DNA from: Lentzea cavernae | GTDB lineage: Bacteria > Actinomycetota > Actinomycetes > Mycobacteriales > Pseudonocardiaceae | Direction: 5' to 3' | Assembly: GCF_014653695.1 (NCBI RefSeq) | Contig: NZ_BNAR01000010.1 | Span: 186,001 to 250,000, forward strand | DNA length: 64,000 nt | Shown: piece by piece, positions 1 through 7,297 of the stretch | Layout of the letters: each line of letters opens with the position of its first letter | How positions within the stretch are numbered: position 1 is the first letter of the stretch | Notes under the pieces: generated by a model | Database searches by the model: none | What the model was told of the DNA's origin: nothing | Seen by the model: only the letters and a program-made list of their open reading frames with translations | Translations under genes and position numbers: made by a program

Positions 1-100
1 TACGCCAGTCTGTCAGTCACTGCCAACCTGTCTTGCACTGCCGTTCTGCTCGTGGCAGAACCGCCCTTGGTGGTGGTCGCCGTGCTGTCACCATGACCAC

Positions 101-469
101 ATGGCGGAGATCCTGGACTTCACACGCACCCCGGAACCCCCCGAACCGCTGTGGCGGGAAGCTCTGGGCCGCAAGCTTCGCGAGACCCGGGAGGAGCGCG
201 GCGACCGCCTGGTCGACGTGGCCGACCGGGCGGGCATCTCGGTGCAGTACCTGTCCGAGATCGAACGCGGCCGCAAGGAGCCGTCGAGCGAGATGATCGC
301 GGCGGTCGCCGGTGCGCTGGGCGTCGACCTGGCCGACCTGCTGATCGGCATCGCGGGCCAGGTCCGCAACCTCCGCGCCTCCGGTTACCTCAAGGCGGGC
401 AACCAGTTCCACACCTCGCGCCCCACGGGCCGGCCGTCCGGTCCGGTGGCGATGGCCTGGGCCGCCTAA
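101..469 (+). CDS. PopR/ClgR-type HTH regulator of clpP genes
   Basis: Small XRE-family DNA-binding protein (122 aa) with a helix-turn-helix over about residues 25-75 (LGRKLRETREERG ... VADRAGISVQYLSEIERGRKEPS). This matches ClgR and PopR, the actinobacterial activators of clp genes; PopR is known to control clpP3-clpP4 in Streptomyces. The protein ends in AWAA. C-terminal Ala-Ala is the degron by which ClgR and PopR are destroyed by the Clp protease they induce, so feedback degradation is likely. It converges on the clpP pair and the stop codons overlap by about 3 nt. No strong ribosome-binding site is visible; a CACCAT box 6 nt upstream suggests a leaderless mRNA. Family is confident; PopR rather than ClgR rests on context. 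Confidence 0.85.
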   Translation: MAEILDFTRTPEPPEPLWREALGRKLRETREERGDRLVDVADRAGISVQYLSEIERGRKEPSSEMIAAVAGALGVDLADLLIGIAGQVRNLRASGYLKAGNQFHTSRPTGRPSGPVAMAWAA

Positions 470-1056
470 GCGCGCTGGTCGAGAACTCGGTCGACCAGTC
501 CGTACTCGACCGCGCCCGGTGCGTCGAACACGCGGTCCCGGTCGGTGTCGTGGCGCAGTTCGGCCACGGTCCGGCCGGTGTGCCTGGCCAGGATCACCTC
601 CAGCTGCGTGCGCACCCGCACCACCTCGTCCGCCGCGAGGATGAGGTCCGGGATCGTGCCCCGCCCCTGCGCCGCCGGCTGGTGCAGCACGACCCTGGAG
701 TGCGGCAGGACGGACCGGCGTCCCTCCGCGCCCGCGGCCAGCAGCACCGCGCCCGCCGCGACCGCCTGCCCGACGCAGGTCGTCGCGACCGGCGCCTTGA
801 TGTAGCGCATGGTGTCGTAGAGCGCGAGCATCGCCGAGGGGTCGCCGCCCTCGCAGTTGATGTAGAGGTTGATCTCGAGGTCGGGGTTGTCCGCCTCGAG
901 GTGGAACAGCTGCGCGATCAGCGCGTTGGCGACGCCGGAGTCGATCCCGGTGCCGAGGTAGACGATCCGCTCGGACAGCAGGTGCGAGTACACGTCCATG
1001 ACGCGCTCGCCACGAGCGTCCCGCGTGATGACGTTGGGAATGGTGTAGGTGCTCAT
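466..1056 (-). CDS. clpP: ClpP-like subunit lacking the catalytic serine
   Basis: ClpP-fold protein of 196 aa, normal length for a processed subunit of the Clp protease barrel. The nucleophile motif, usually GQAASMGA, reads GQAVAAGA, placing Ala100 where the active-site Ser should be. His125 (VVLHQP) and Asp174 (DTDRDRVF) are kept. The substrate-loop motif NSPGG has become NCEGG. Expected to be a structural, peptidase-dead subunit that needs the active partner encoded just upstream; the two overlap by ATGA, so they are probably made in equal amounts. The C-terminal signature EYGLVD is intact, so this is not a decayed gene. Mixed rings with inactive subunits are known for ClpR of cyanobacteria and plastids. 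Mixing here is inference. Confidence 0.9.
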   Translation of the reverse strand: MSTYTIPNVITRDARGERVMDVYSHLLSERIVYLGTGIDSGVANALIAQLFHLEADNPDLEINLYINCEGGDPSAMLALYDTMRYIKAPVATTCVGQAVAAGAVLLAAGAEGRRSVLPHSRVVLHQPAAQGRGTIPDLILAADEVVRVRTQLEVILARHTGRTVAELRHDTDRDRVFDAPGAVEYGLVDRVLDQRA

Positions 1057-1667
1057 GCGACGGCTCCCGAGTGCAGTCCGAGCTTGTGCATGCGGACGGG
1101 GACGACCTGGCCCAGGTCACTCACAACGTGGTCGATGAACCCGTACTCGCGCGCCTGCTCCGTGGTGAACCACCGGTCGTGCAGCGAGTCGGTGAAGATC
1201 CGGTCGAACGGCTGCCCGGTGTCCGCCGCGATCAGCCCGAGCACCGTGTCCCTGGTGTGGCGCAGGTCGTCCGCCTGCACCTCCACCTCGACGGCCGAAC
1301 CACCGATGCCCGCACTCCCCTGGTGCATCAGGATCCGCGCGTGCGGCAACGCGAACCGCTTGCCCGGCGTCCCCGCCGAGAGCAGGAACTGCCCCGCGCT
1401 GCAGGCAAGTCCGAGCGCCAGCGTCGCCACGTCGCACGGCACCAGCCGCATCACGTCGCGGATGGCCAGCATCGAGGGCACCGACCCGCCGGGCGAGTTG
1501 ATCCACAACGCGATGTCCTGCCGCGGGTCCTCGCTCGCCAGCGACAGCATCTGCGTCGCCAGCACCGTGCCGTTGTCGTCGTCGAGCGCGCCGTCGAGAA
1601 TCAGCACCCGCTGACCGAAGAACCGTTCTCGCAGCCCTGGGCTGAAGAGCTTCTCGCTGTTCGTCAT
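1053..1667 (-). CDS. clpP: ClpP-type serine protease subunit, complete triad
   Basis: ClpP protease subunit (204 aa from ATG at 1667) with Ser90 in GLACSAGQ, His115 in RILMHQ and Asp164 in SLHDRWF, so a full catalytic triad. Also shows NSPGG and EYGFID. It would form the proteolytic barrel served by ClpX/ClpC, probably as a mixed complex with the Ser-less subunit whose ATG overlaps this stop. Sequence is divergent from housekeeping ClpP1/P2 (GLACSAGQ instead of GQAASMGA). An in-frame TTG at 1694 could add 9 residues; the ATG has AAGGG 13 nt upstream. It lies 74 nt after the lasso B gene on the same strand, so shared transcription is possible. A GTTCGCT half-site like that of the ClgR motif is at 1697-1703. 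Confidence 0.9.
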   Translation of the reverse strand: MTNSEKLFSPGLRERFFGQRVLILDGALDDDNGTVLATQMLSLASEDPRQDIALWINSPGGSVPSMLAIRDVMRLVPCDVATLALGLACSAGQFLLSAGTPGKRFALPHARILMHQGSAGIGGSAVEVEVQADDLRHTRDTVLGLIAADTGQPFDRIFTDSLHDRWFTTEQAREYGFIDHVVSDLGQVVPVRMHKLGLHSGAVA

Positions 1668-1710
1668 GGCACCGACGATGCCCTTCGACCGCAACGGTTC
1701 GCTGCGTTCT

Positions 1711-1738
1711 CTGCTGTGGGCAGATCAGCTCACAGCAG
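1711..1738 (-). promoter_or_regulatory. Stem-loop between lasso B gene and clpP
   Basis: Perfect inverted repeat CTGCTGTG / CACAGCAG with a 12-nt loop, in the short gap between the lasso B stop and the clpP start. It has no T-run, so it is a weak terminator or a regulator-binding palindrome rather than a clear end of transcription. Confidence 0.45.
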
Positions 1739-1741
1739 TCC

Positions 1742-2446
1742 TCAGACGGCGAGCACCCGTTGGTACGTGGCCGGAATCGGCTCGTCGAACGGATCGGTCA
1801 CCGGCTCGCCGTCGGCCTCGATCCAGGCGTGGAAAGCCTGCGGGTCACTCGCCACCCCCAGACACCACTGCACCTCACCACCGCGCAACGCCACGGCCAG
1901 CGCCGCGGTCAGCGAGAGTTCTAGGCACGCCACCCGCCCGGGGTGGAACCTGCTGACCCGCTTCGACGCGGCCAGCGCCTGCAACGCCTCGGGCCTCGTC
2001 GCCACTCGTCTGGCCCGTCTCCGCTTCACGAATTTGAAGCCCCTCACCGTCACGCGGAAGGGCAACCTAAGGAGCAGCAGCGCCACCGGCAAGGCCACAG
2101 CCGCCACCAGTCGTGGTTTCAGCCCGACAGCACCAAGAGGAGCCAGCGCGATCGGCACCCCGCCGCTGCCCCGCACCGGGCTCTCCGGTTCCAGCAGACC
2201 TCGTTCCACCAACGCCGACAGGCACGTCTCGGCCTGCTCACGGATTTCGCGCTGGGGCACCTGGGGATACCTGCTCATGAAGATGCCGACCGCGGTGTCG
2301 ACGCCGTTCGCGCAGATCGCGGAGAAGAGCTCGTTCCCCGTCCGGTTCAGCTTGTGCCACTGGCCGGTGGTGAGGTTGAGCAGAGTAAGGCTCCCGTCGG
2401 CGTGAGACGTCGTGTGCACCGGACCAGGAACCACGAAACGTGTCAT
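1742..2446 (-). CDS. Lasso peptide B protein (fused RRE and leader peptidase)
   Basis: Processes the lasso precursor. Residues about 10-90 form a PqqD-like RiPP recognition element (LLNLTTGQWHKLNRTGNELF, then ALVERGLLEP) that binds the leader. A hydrophobic stretch at about 112-130 may touch the membrane. Residues 145-234 are a transglutaminase-like cysteine protease with Cys174 (RVACLELSL), His206 (AFHAWIE) and Asp218 (PVTDPF) as the expected triad. Many actinobacterial clusters split these domains into B1 and B2; here they are one 234-aa protein. The ATG at 2446 overlaps the cyclase stop (ATGA), fixing the start and showing translational coupling. No D-type ABC transporter follows; clpP genes follow instead. 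Confidence 0.93.
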   Translation of the reverse strand: MTRFVVPGPVHTTSHADGSLTLLNLTTGQWHKLNRTGNELFSAICANGVDTAVGIFMSRYPQVPQREIREQAETCLSALVERGLLEPESPVRGSGGVPIALAPLGAVGLKPRLVAAVALPVALLLLRLPFRVTVRGFKFVKRRRARRVATRPEALQALAASKRVSRFHPGRVACLELSLTAALAVALRGGEVQWCLGVASDPQAFHAWIEADGEPVTDPFDEPIPATYQRVLAV

Positions 2447-4116
2447 GTCGAAGCCACTTCCCTTTCGTGCGCGCGAAGCCAGACCTCGACGGCGAGAACC
2501 TGGTTGAGCGCGCCCCACGGCACGCGCAGGCCGTTCACCGCGTCCTCGAGCGTCTGCCGGACGGGTATCGGATCAATCAGCTTGAAGTCGGCCGCCGCCG
2601 AGTCGGCCAGGAGCTTGCGCACAAACGGCGCCGCCCGTTTTATTCCCTGGTACGCCTCACGGCTGTAGTCGCCCTTCGTCTCCCTCGCGAGCACACGATC
2701 AGGAACGAGGCCCGTCAACGCCTTCTTCAGCAGGGGTTTCGCCACGGCCGGATCCGCACGGCGATGTGCCGGGATCGCCATGGCCGCACGCACGACGGCC
2801 GTGTCGAGGAACGGCGCCTGAACGGAGACCCCGGCCGCCAGGCCGATCACCCGGTGCACCTGCTGGGTGAGACCGTGCAGACGCAACTGGGTGAGCACAA
2901 CGGACTCACCGGCGTCCACATCGGACTCCTGCTCGGCCACCCGGCGGGCCTGCGCGGCCAGCAACTGCCGGGTCGAAGGCGTGTACCACTGCACCTGCGG
3001 CGCGTCCCACCGGGCGACGACCGAAACCTCCCACGCCAGGTCACCGGTAACACGACCACGTTCCAGGGTGTCGGCGAGCCGGAGCAACGCGCGCCGGCGT
3101 CCGAGTCCCGCCATCACGACCGCCCGCCGGAACACGGTCAGCGGAGACCTGTTGCGCAACCGCGCCCAGGCGAGGCAATGGCGCCAGAGCGTGGCCAGAT
3201 CACCTCGCCGGGCCAGGTCGATGAAGTACGCGCCGGGAGCCCACAGCACGGCGTCGCCACCCTCGCCCATCAGGTGCACGTCGGCGCCGAGCGCCGCCGC
3301 GGCGGCGAATCGCAGGCGGGCGGGGCCGCAGGCGATCGAGGCAGCGTGCGGCTCGTCCCCCACCGGCGCCAGGTCCTGGTAGGGGAGGTGCTCGGCCGGC
3401 ACGTCGACGTGCCGCTGGTCGAATCGCCGGTCGGCACCGGCGTACAGGTCCGCCCGCTCCACGTCGTCGAGAACCGGGAACGCGGTGTTGTGGTGGGTGA
3501 ACACGGGAAGATCGCTCACCTCGGCCACCGCGAGGTGGGCCAGCGACGTCGAGTCGAGACCACCGCTGAAGTCCGCGACCAGCCGTCGTGCGGAACGCGC
3601 ACGGGCACTCACCGCACCGACGAGCGCGTCCCGGAGCATGTCGGCGGCGGTCGCGTCGCTCAGGTCGGGGTCGGTGCGCAACGGCGCGTAGGGGCGCTCG
3701 TCGAGCACGCCGGCCCCGATGTGGAGCGCGTGACCTTCACGGACCCGCCGGACGCCCTCGTACAGGCTGCGGTTCTCGAACAGACCAGCGCCGTCGAGGC
3801 ATGCCAGGCGAGTCGCGAGGTACACCCTGTCGACGACGGTGCCCAGTTCACCCGATCGGGTGCTGTACTGCCCGGCCTCGTCGTAGAAGAGCGGAAACTG
3901 CCCCACCGGATCGGCGAACAACGTCGTTTCACCGGATTGCCGCACGACCACCGAATAACAGCCGGTCTGGCCGGTGATGCGGCGGTGGTCATGGGACTCG
4001 GAGAACTCGGTCAGGCCGAGGGAGAACGCGTCTTTCGCGGCGAAACAATCGCCGTGAACCTCGATGGGCGCGGCGGAGTCGGCGTCCTCGGTGTTACGAG
4101 AAGCTCTGGCCGGAAG
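2443..4116 (-). CDS. Lasso peptide macrolactam synthetase (AsnB-like C protein)
   Basis: ATP-dependent cyclase that adenylates the Asp/Glu side chain of the core and joins it to the new N-terminus. The asparagine-synthetase C-terminal domain is clear: PP-loop SGGLDS at about 185-190, GEGGD in the middle, and the family-typical KPLLKKALTGLVPDRVL and KGDYS near the end. The N-terminal glutamine-amidotransferase-like half (GCYSVVV, FADPVGQFPLFY) lacks the Cys nucleophile, as in other lasso cyclases. ATG at 4116 (557 aa) lies inside the precursor gene, overlapping it by 23 nt. The reading frame is open further to an ATG at 4227, but that start would bury the precursor. Start confidence is moderate, function high. 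Confidence 0.92.
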   Translation of the reverse strand, partial: LPARASRNTEDADSAAPIEVHGDCFAAKDAFSLGLTEFSESHDHRRITGQTGCYSVVVRQSGETTLFADPVGQFPLFYDEAGQYSTRSGELGTVVDRVYLATRLACLDGAGLFENRSLYEGVRRVREGHALHIGAGVLDERPYAPLRTDPDLSDATAADMLRDALVGAVSARARSARRLVADFSGGLDSTSLAHLAVAEVSDLPVFTHHNTAFPVLDDVERADLYAGADRRFDQRHVDVPAEHLPYQDLAPVGDEPHAASIACGPARLRFAAAAALGADVHLMGEGGDAVLWAPGAYFIDLARRGDLATLWRHCLAWARLRNRSPLTVFRRAVVMAGLGRRRALLRLADTLERGRVTGDLAWEVSVVARWDAPQVQWYTPSTRQLLAAQARRVAEQESDVDAGESVVLTQLRLHGLTQQVHRVIGLAAGVSVQAPFLDTAVVRAAMAIPAHRRADPAVAKPLLKKALTGLVPDRVLARETKGDYSREAYQGIKRAAPFVRKLLADSAAADFKLIDPIPVRQTLEDAVNGLRVPWGALNQVLAVEVWLRAHEREVAST

Positions 4117-4234
4117 CATCGCCAGCGCCGCTGCTGCTTCCGAAGGTGATACCGACGACGGATCCCAGGTCGAACAGGATCGGCGGCTCGTACTCCACTG
4201 CCGCCACAACGCCTTCGACGTCGTCATTGCTCAC
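4094..4234 (-). CDS. Lasso peptide precursor (46 aa)
   Basis: Short gene starting at GTG with AGAGG 7 nt upstream. The leader (residues 1-31) carries the lasso recognition motif Y15-E-P-P-I-L20 and Gly24. Thr30 sits at position -2, the usual cleavage context (GITF / GSSS). The predicted core is GSSSGAGDASGQSFS: Gly1 and Asp8 would make an 8-residue macrolactam ring, leaving a 7-residue tail ASGQSFS. Ring size and Gly1 fit class II lasso peptides (for example the Gly1-Asp8 ring of sungsanpin). The core is unusual: no charge besides Asp8, and only Phe14 is bulky, so the steric plug holding the thread would be Phe14 or Gln12. Cyclase and B protein follow directly. The product is not one I recognise. 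Confidence 0.92.
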   Translation of the reverse strand: MSNDDVEGVVAAVEYEPPILFDLGSVVGITFGSSSGAGDASGQSFS

Positions 4235-4278
4235 GAACGTGCCTCTTCCGCGCAGCCCCAGCCGACAAGAAAGGCGGA

Positions 4279-4307
4279 ATCCTATCCGGTCGGCAAGATC
4301 AGCAGAG
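4279..4307 (-). promoter_or_regulatory. Candidate promoter of the lasso operon
   Basis: A TAGGAT -10 box at 4279-4284 precedes the precursor start by 44 nt. The matching -35 (CTCTGC, 17-nt spacer) is poor, which suggests an activated promoter. Confidence 0.4.
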
Positions 4308-4410
4308 GGCGACCCTCCAGGCCAACCCCAATCGTTTCCTGACCGCGACGTCCCCCGAAGCCGGCTCGAGCCGTCCGTAGCCTGCGAACCGCACTCTTGG
4401 CGGCTTCCGT

Positions 4411-4464
4411 TTGACGCCCCGAACGCCGCTACCATTGTGTCGCCCTTCAATTCGAAGTGAAGGG
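4411..4464 (+). promoter_or_regulatory. ROK gene promoter and palindromic operator
   Basis: TTGACG (4411-4416) with a weak -10 near 4433-4438. At 4443-4464 a near-perfect palindrome has outer arms CCCTTCA / TGAAGGG around a TTCGAA core. The right arm runs into the AAGGGGG ribosome-binding site of the ROK gene, so bound repressor or a hairpin would hide it. Autoregulation is inference. Confidence 0.5.
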
Positions 4465-4471
4465 GGCGCGA

Positions 4472-5683
4472 GTGCCCAGTGGCGACAAGCACGCCAGAGG
4501 TTTGATCTGGGGAAAGCCGTCGGACGCTCAGCGCGGCAACAACCGCAGACGTGTCCTCCGGGCCATCATGGTCGCTCCCAACACCCAGGTGAGACTCGCC
4601 AGGTTCACCCACCTCTCCCAGGCGACGGTCTCCGGCATCGTCCAGGACCTCCAGCGCGAAGGTGTGGTCGTGGTCGACGGCAACGACAGCGAACGCGGGA
4701 AGAAGGTCAGTCTCACGTCTGTGCGCGGCGTCGCCATCGGCGTCGAGGTCAGCTACGACTCGGTCATCGTCGCCGCCCGTCGCGTGGACGGTCCCCGCGT
4801 CGAAGTGGACAGGTCCAGTCGCGGCGCGGAGCACGGCAGCCAGGTGTGGATCCGCGAGTGCGTCTCGCTGATCAAGGACGTCGTCCGGCGGACCGGATTG
4901 GACGACACCGACATCGTGTCCATCGGGCTGGGCATCCCAGCCGCCGTCGAACCGCGCACGGGAACGATCTCCCAGGTCGCGTGGGCGCTCGACTGGGAAC
5001 GCGGCATGGACGTCGGCGCACGCCTGCGCGAGCACTTCCCCGGCGTGCCGGTGATCATGGACAACGAGGCCAACTTCGCAGCGTACGGCGAGTTCCTCTA
5101 CGGCGGGGGCCGCGGAGCCGAGACGGTGCTGTTCGTGAAGTCGTCGACCAGCGTGAGCGCCGGACTGGTCATCAACGGGCTGATCTACCGCGGCAGGCAC
5201 GGTCTCGCCAGCGAGATCGGGCACCTCGTGATGGACCCCCAGGGCGTCGTCTGCCAGTGCGGCAACCGAGGTTGTCTGGAGACCGTCGTGGGCGGAGCAC
5301 GTCTGGTCGAGCAGGTCCGGCGGGCCTACATCGGTTACCGCGTCGACCTCCCCACGAGCCTCGCGAACGTCGTCGAGCGCGCGAAGAGCGGTGACCTCCT
5401 GTGCCGTCGCGTGCTGCAGGACGCCGGTCGTGGCATCGGGATGGCGTTGGCCAGGACGTGCAACCTGCTCAACCCGGAGAAGGTCTTCATCGGTGGCGAA
5501 CTGGGCCGGGCGGCCGACCTCCTGATCGAGCCCGCTGCCGAGATGATGCGCCAGCACGCGCTCGGCGGCATGTTCAACTACGTGGCGCCGATGACGGTCG
5601 AGGCCTCCGAACTGGGCCTGCAGGCAGGCGCGCAGGGTGCCCTCGCGTTCGCCCTCAACGTGGACCACGTTCAGCCGGCCTGA
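4472..5683 (+). CDS. ROK-family transcriptional regulator
   Basis: NagC/XylR-type repressor (403 aa from GTG 4472). Residues about 15-75 are a winged helix-turn-helix (RRRVLRAIMVAPNTQVRLARFTHLSQATVSGIVQDLQ). The rest is a ROK sugar-kinase fold with DNEANFAAYGE, EIGHLVMD and the zinc motif CQCGNRGCLE. The catalytic Asp region is DNEAN rather than DNDAN, common in regulators. Ligand is probably a sugar or amino sugar but cannot be read from sequence. GTG 4472 is chosen over GTG 4457 because AAGGGGG lies 5 nt before it. Divergent from the lasso operon with 237 nt between start codons; whether it controls that operon is unknown. Confidence 0.9.
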   Translation: MPSGDKHARGLIWGKPSDAQRGNNRRRVLRAIMVAPNTQVRLARFTHLSQATVSGIVQDLQREGVVVVDGNDSERGKKVSLTSVRGVAIGVEVSYDSVIVAARRVDGPRVEVDRSSRGAEHGSQVWIRECVSLIKDVVRRTGLDDTDIVSIGLGIPAAVEPRTGTISQVAWALDWERGMDVGARLREHFPGVPVIMDNEANFAAYGEFLYGGGRGAETVLFVKSSTSVSAGLVINGLIYRGRHGLASEIGHLVMDPQGVVCQCGNRGCLETVVGGARLVEQVRRAYIGYRVDLPTSLANVVERAKSGDLLCRRVLQDAGRGIGMALARTCNLLNPEKVFIGGELGRAADLLIEPAAEMMRQHALGGMFNYVAPMTVEASELGLQAGAQGALAFALNVDHVQPA

Positions 5684-5705
5684 AGAACGGCAGTCTTCGA
5701 TTTTC

Positions 5706-5724
5706 ACGTGATCAACGATCACGT
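5706..5724. promoter_or_regulatory. Palindromic operator candidate
   Basis: ACGTGATC-AAC-GATCACGT is a perfect 8-bp inverted repeat, followed by a further AACGATCACG half-site. It lies between the ROK gene and the next gene and may control the latter. Bound factor unknown. Confidence 0.45.
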
Positions 5725-5836
5725 AGAACGATCACGCCTTTCCCAAAGAATTCGTTGTTGCTTCTCCGACACGAATTTAACCTGAGTCGTGGCGCCACAC
5801 TTCACGCCGGTAAGCCGATTCGCAAGGGGGCCCACC

Positions 5837-6457
5837 ATGACCGCCTCGCCGGACAGGTTCGGTCGATCCACAGATCGATGGGACCACGTCAACCACTCCC
5901 TCCTCTTCCTGGAGATCGCTTCCCTCAGCGGTCCGGGCGGCACCGAGAACGATCGCGAGATGGCGCGGGCGCCACTGCACCGGGTGCTGCGCGACGCCTT
6001 CGCGGAGTCGGACATCCCGTGGAGCAGCTGCCGCCACACCGAAAGGCACGACGGCGTTCTGGTCGTCATTCCGCCCAGCGTCACCACGTCCGCGATCGTC
6101 GACCGGCTGATTCCCCGCATCAGGGATCGCGTCCGGCGCTACAACCGCGAAGCCGCTCCCGTGCGGATGCAGCTCAGGGCGTCGCTGCACGTCGGCCCCG
6201 TCACCGTGAGCGCGGGCGGTCTGTCGGGGCAGGCGATCGCGGCGGCGTCCCGCCTGCTGAGCGCGCCTGAGCTGACCGGCTCCGACTCCGACCTCGCGGT
6301 GATGGTGTCGTCGCAGGTCTACGAGACCGTGATCCGGCACGCCTCCGGGTACGCCGATCCCACCAGATATCTGGAGATCCGCACGGACGAGTCCGGCACG
6401 GCCGCGTGGTTGTTCGCGCCGGACCCCGGGACCTCCTCGCGCTACTGGGCCGGCTGA
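5837..6457 (+). CDS. Nucleotide-cyclase-fold protein, degenerate
   Basis: 206-aa cytoplasmic protein whose layout follows class III adenylate/guanylate cyclase domains: FLEIASLS where the first metal-binding segment (DxxGFT) should be, HDGVLVV in place of GDGFL, then RASLHVGPV and GQAIAAASRL in place of RxGIHxGxV and VNxAARL. The metal Asp residues and the transition-state Asn are absent, so cyclase activity is unlikely; a sensing or scaffold role is more plausible. Proteins of this kind are common single genes in actinomycetes. ATG 5837 has AAGGGGG 7 nt upstream. Its 3' end overlaps the convergent SMP-30 gene by 16 nt. Confidence 0.65.
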   Translation: MTASPDRFGRSTDRWDHVNHSLLFLEIASLSGPGGTENDREMARAPLHRVLRDAFAESDIPWSSCRHTERHDGVLVVIPPSVTTSAIVDRLIPRIRDRVRRYNREAAPVRMQLRASLHVGPVTVSAGGLSGQAIAAASRLLSAPELTGSDSDLAVMVSSQVYETVIRHASGYADPTRYLEIRTDESGTAAWLFAPDPGTSSRYWAG

Positions 6458-7278
6458 GCGGGGACGAACTCGTCCGCCGGACGGCCGGGCACGTCCACGT
6501 CGACGGCGAACAGCGCGCCGTCGTGCAGGCTCGGGCGGCGCAGGCCGTACCGGGCGGTGGTGACGAACAGGCGGTTCAGGTCGGGGCCGCCCAGGCAGAC
6601 GCTCGTGGGCTGGCGGGCCGGCAGGGTGATCTCCCGGTCCAGCCGGCCGTCCCGGCGGTAGCGGCGGACGACCGACGCTCCCCAGAAGGCGATCCAGACG
6701 TTGCCCGCGACGTCGGCGGTCATGCCGTCCGGGGTGTGGTGCGGGGTGTGCAGGAAGACGCGGCGGCCGCCCGGTTCGCCGTCGCGGTCGACCTCGAAGC
6801 GGTGGACCACTCCCCGTGCGCTGTCGGCGAGGTACATGAGTGTGCCGTCGTGCGAGAACGCCGGGCCGTTCGGGATCGTGAGTCCTTTGAGGACGGGTGA
6901 GGGCGATCCCAGGCGGTGCAGGGCGCCGGCGCCGTGTTCGGTGTCGCAGGCCATCGTCGTGACCCAGAAACGGCCGAACGGGTCGGCGACCGCGTCGTTG
7001 ACGCGCATGCCCTCGCCCGCGAAGGTTTCCCGTTGTGGTGCATGCAGAAGTCCTGCGCCGGTGCCGGAAGCGGCGATCAGCTCGTCGCTGCCCCGAACGG
7101 GAGCCACGGCTCCCACGGGAACCGGAAGGGTGGTGATCTCCTCGAACGGCGCGGGAACGTCGCCGCGCGTCTGCAGGACGCGGCCTGCCAGGAGGTCGAC
7201 GAGGACCAGCCTGCCGTTGATCCAGCGGGCGCCTTCGCCGAGTTCGAGCTGCTCGAAGTTCCACTGCGTCAGCGTCAT
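6442..7278 (-). CDS. SMP-30/gluconolactonase-family hydrolase
   Basis: 278-aa six-bladed beta-propeller protein of the SMP-30/LRE family, which hydrolyses sugar lactones. Seen: the entry GEGARWINGRLVLVD, then MRVNDAVADPFGRFWVTT, IPNGPAFSHDGTLMYLADS and TPDGMTADVAGNVWIAFWG, which supply the metal-binding Glu, Asn, Asn and Asp of the family. No signal peptide. It lies 19 nt after the mutarotase-like gene and is probably co-transcribed, so together they look like an aldose/lactone catabolic pair. The exact sugar is not evident. Confidence 0.88.
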   Translation of the reverse strand: MTLTQWNFEQLELGEGARWINGRLVLVDLLAGRVLQTRGDVPAPFEEITTLPVPVGAVAPVRGSDELIAASGTGAGLLHAPQRETFAGEGMRVNDAVADPFGRFWVTTMACDTEHGAGALHRLGSPSPVLKGLTIPNGPAFSHDGTLMYLADSARGVVHRFEVDRDGEPGGRRVFLHTPHHTPDGMTADVAGNVWIAFWGASVVRRYRRDGRLDREITLPARQPTSVCLGGPDLNRLFVTTARYGLRRPSLHDGALFAVDVDVPGRPADEFVPAQPAQ

Positions 7279-7297
7279 CGGATGGTGCCCCCGTCAA

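Noticed and set aside
1697-1703. Complete ClgR binding motif upstream of clpP
   Set aside because: Only the GTTCGCT half is present; the second half (GCG after 5 nt) does not match.
2443-4227. Lasso cyclase starting at ATG 4227
   Set aside because: That frame would start 7 nt inside the lasso precursor with no ribosome-binding site; the precursor itself has AGAGG 7 nt before its GTG and clear leader motifs.
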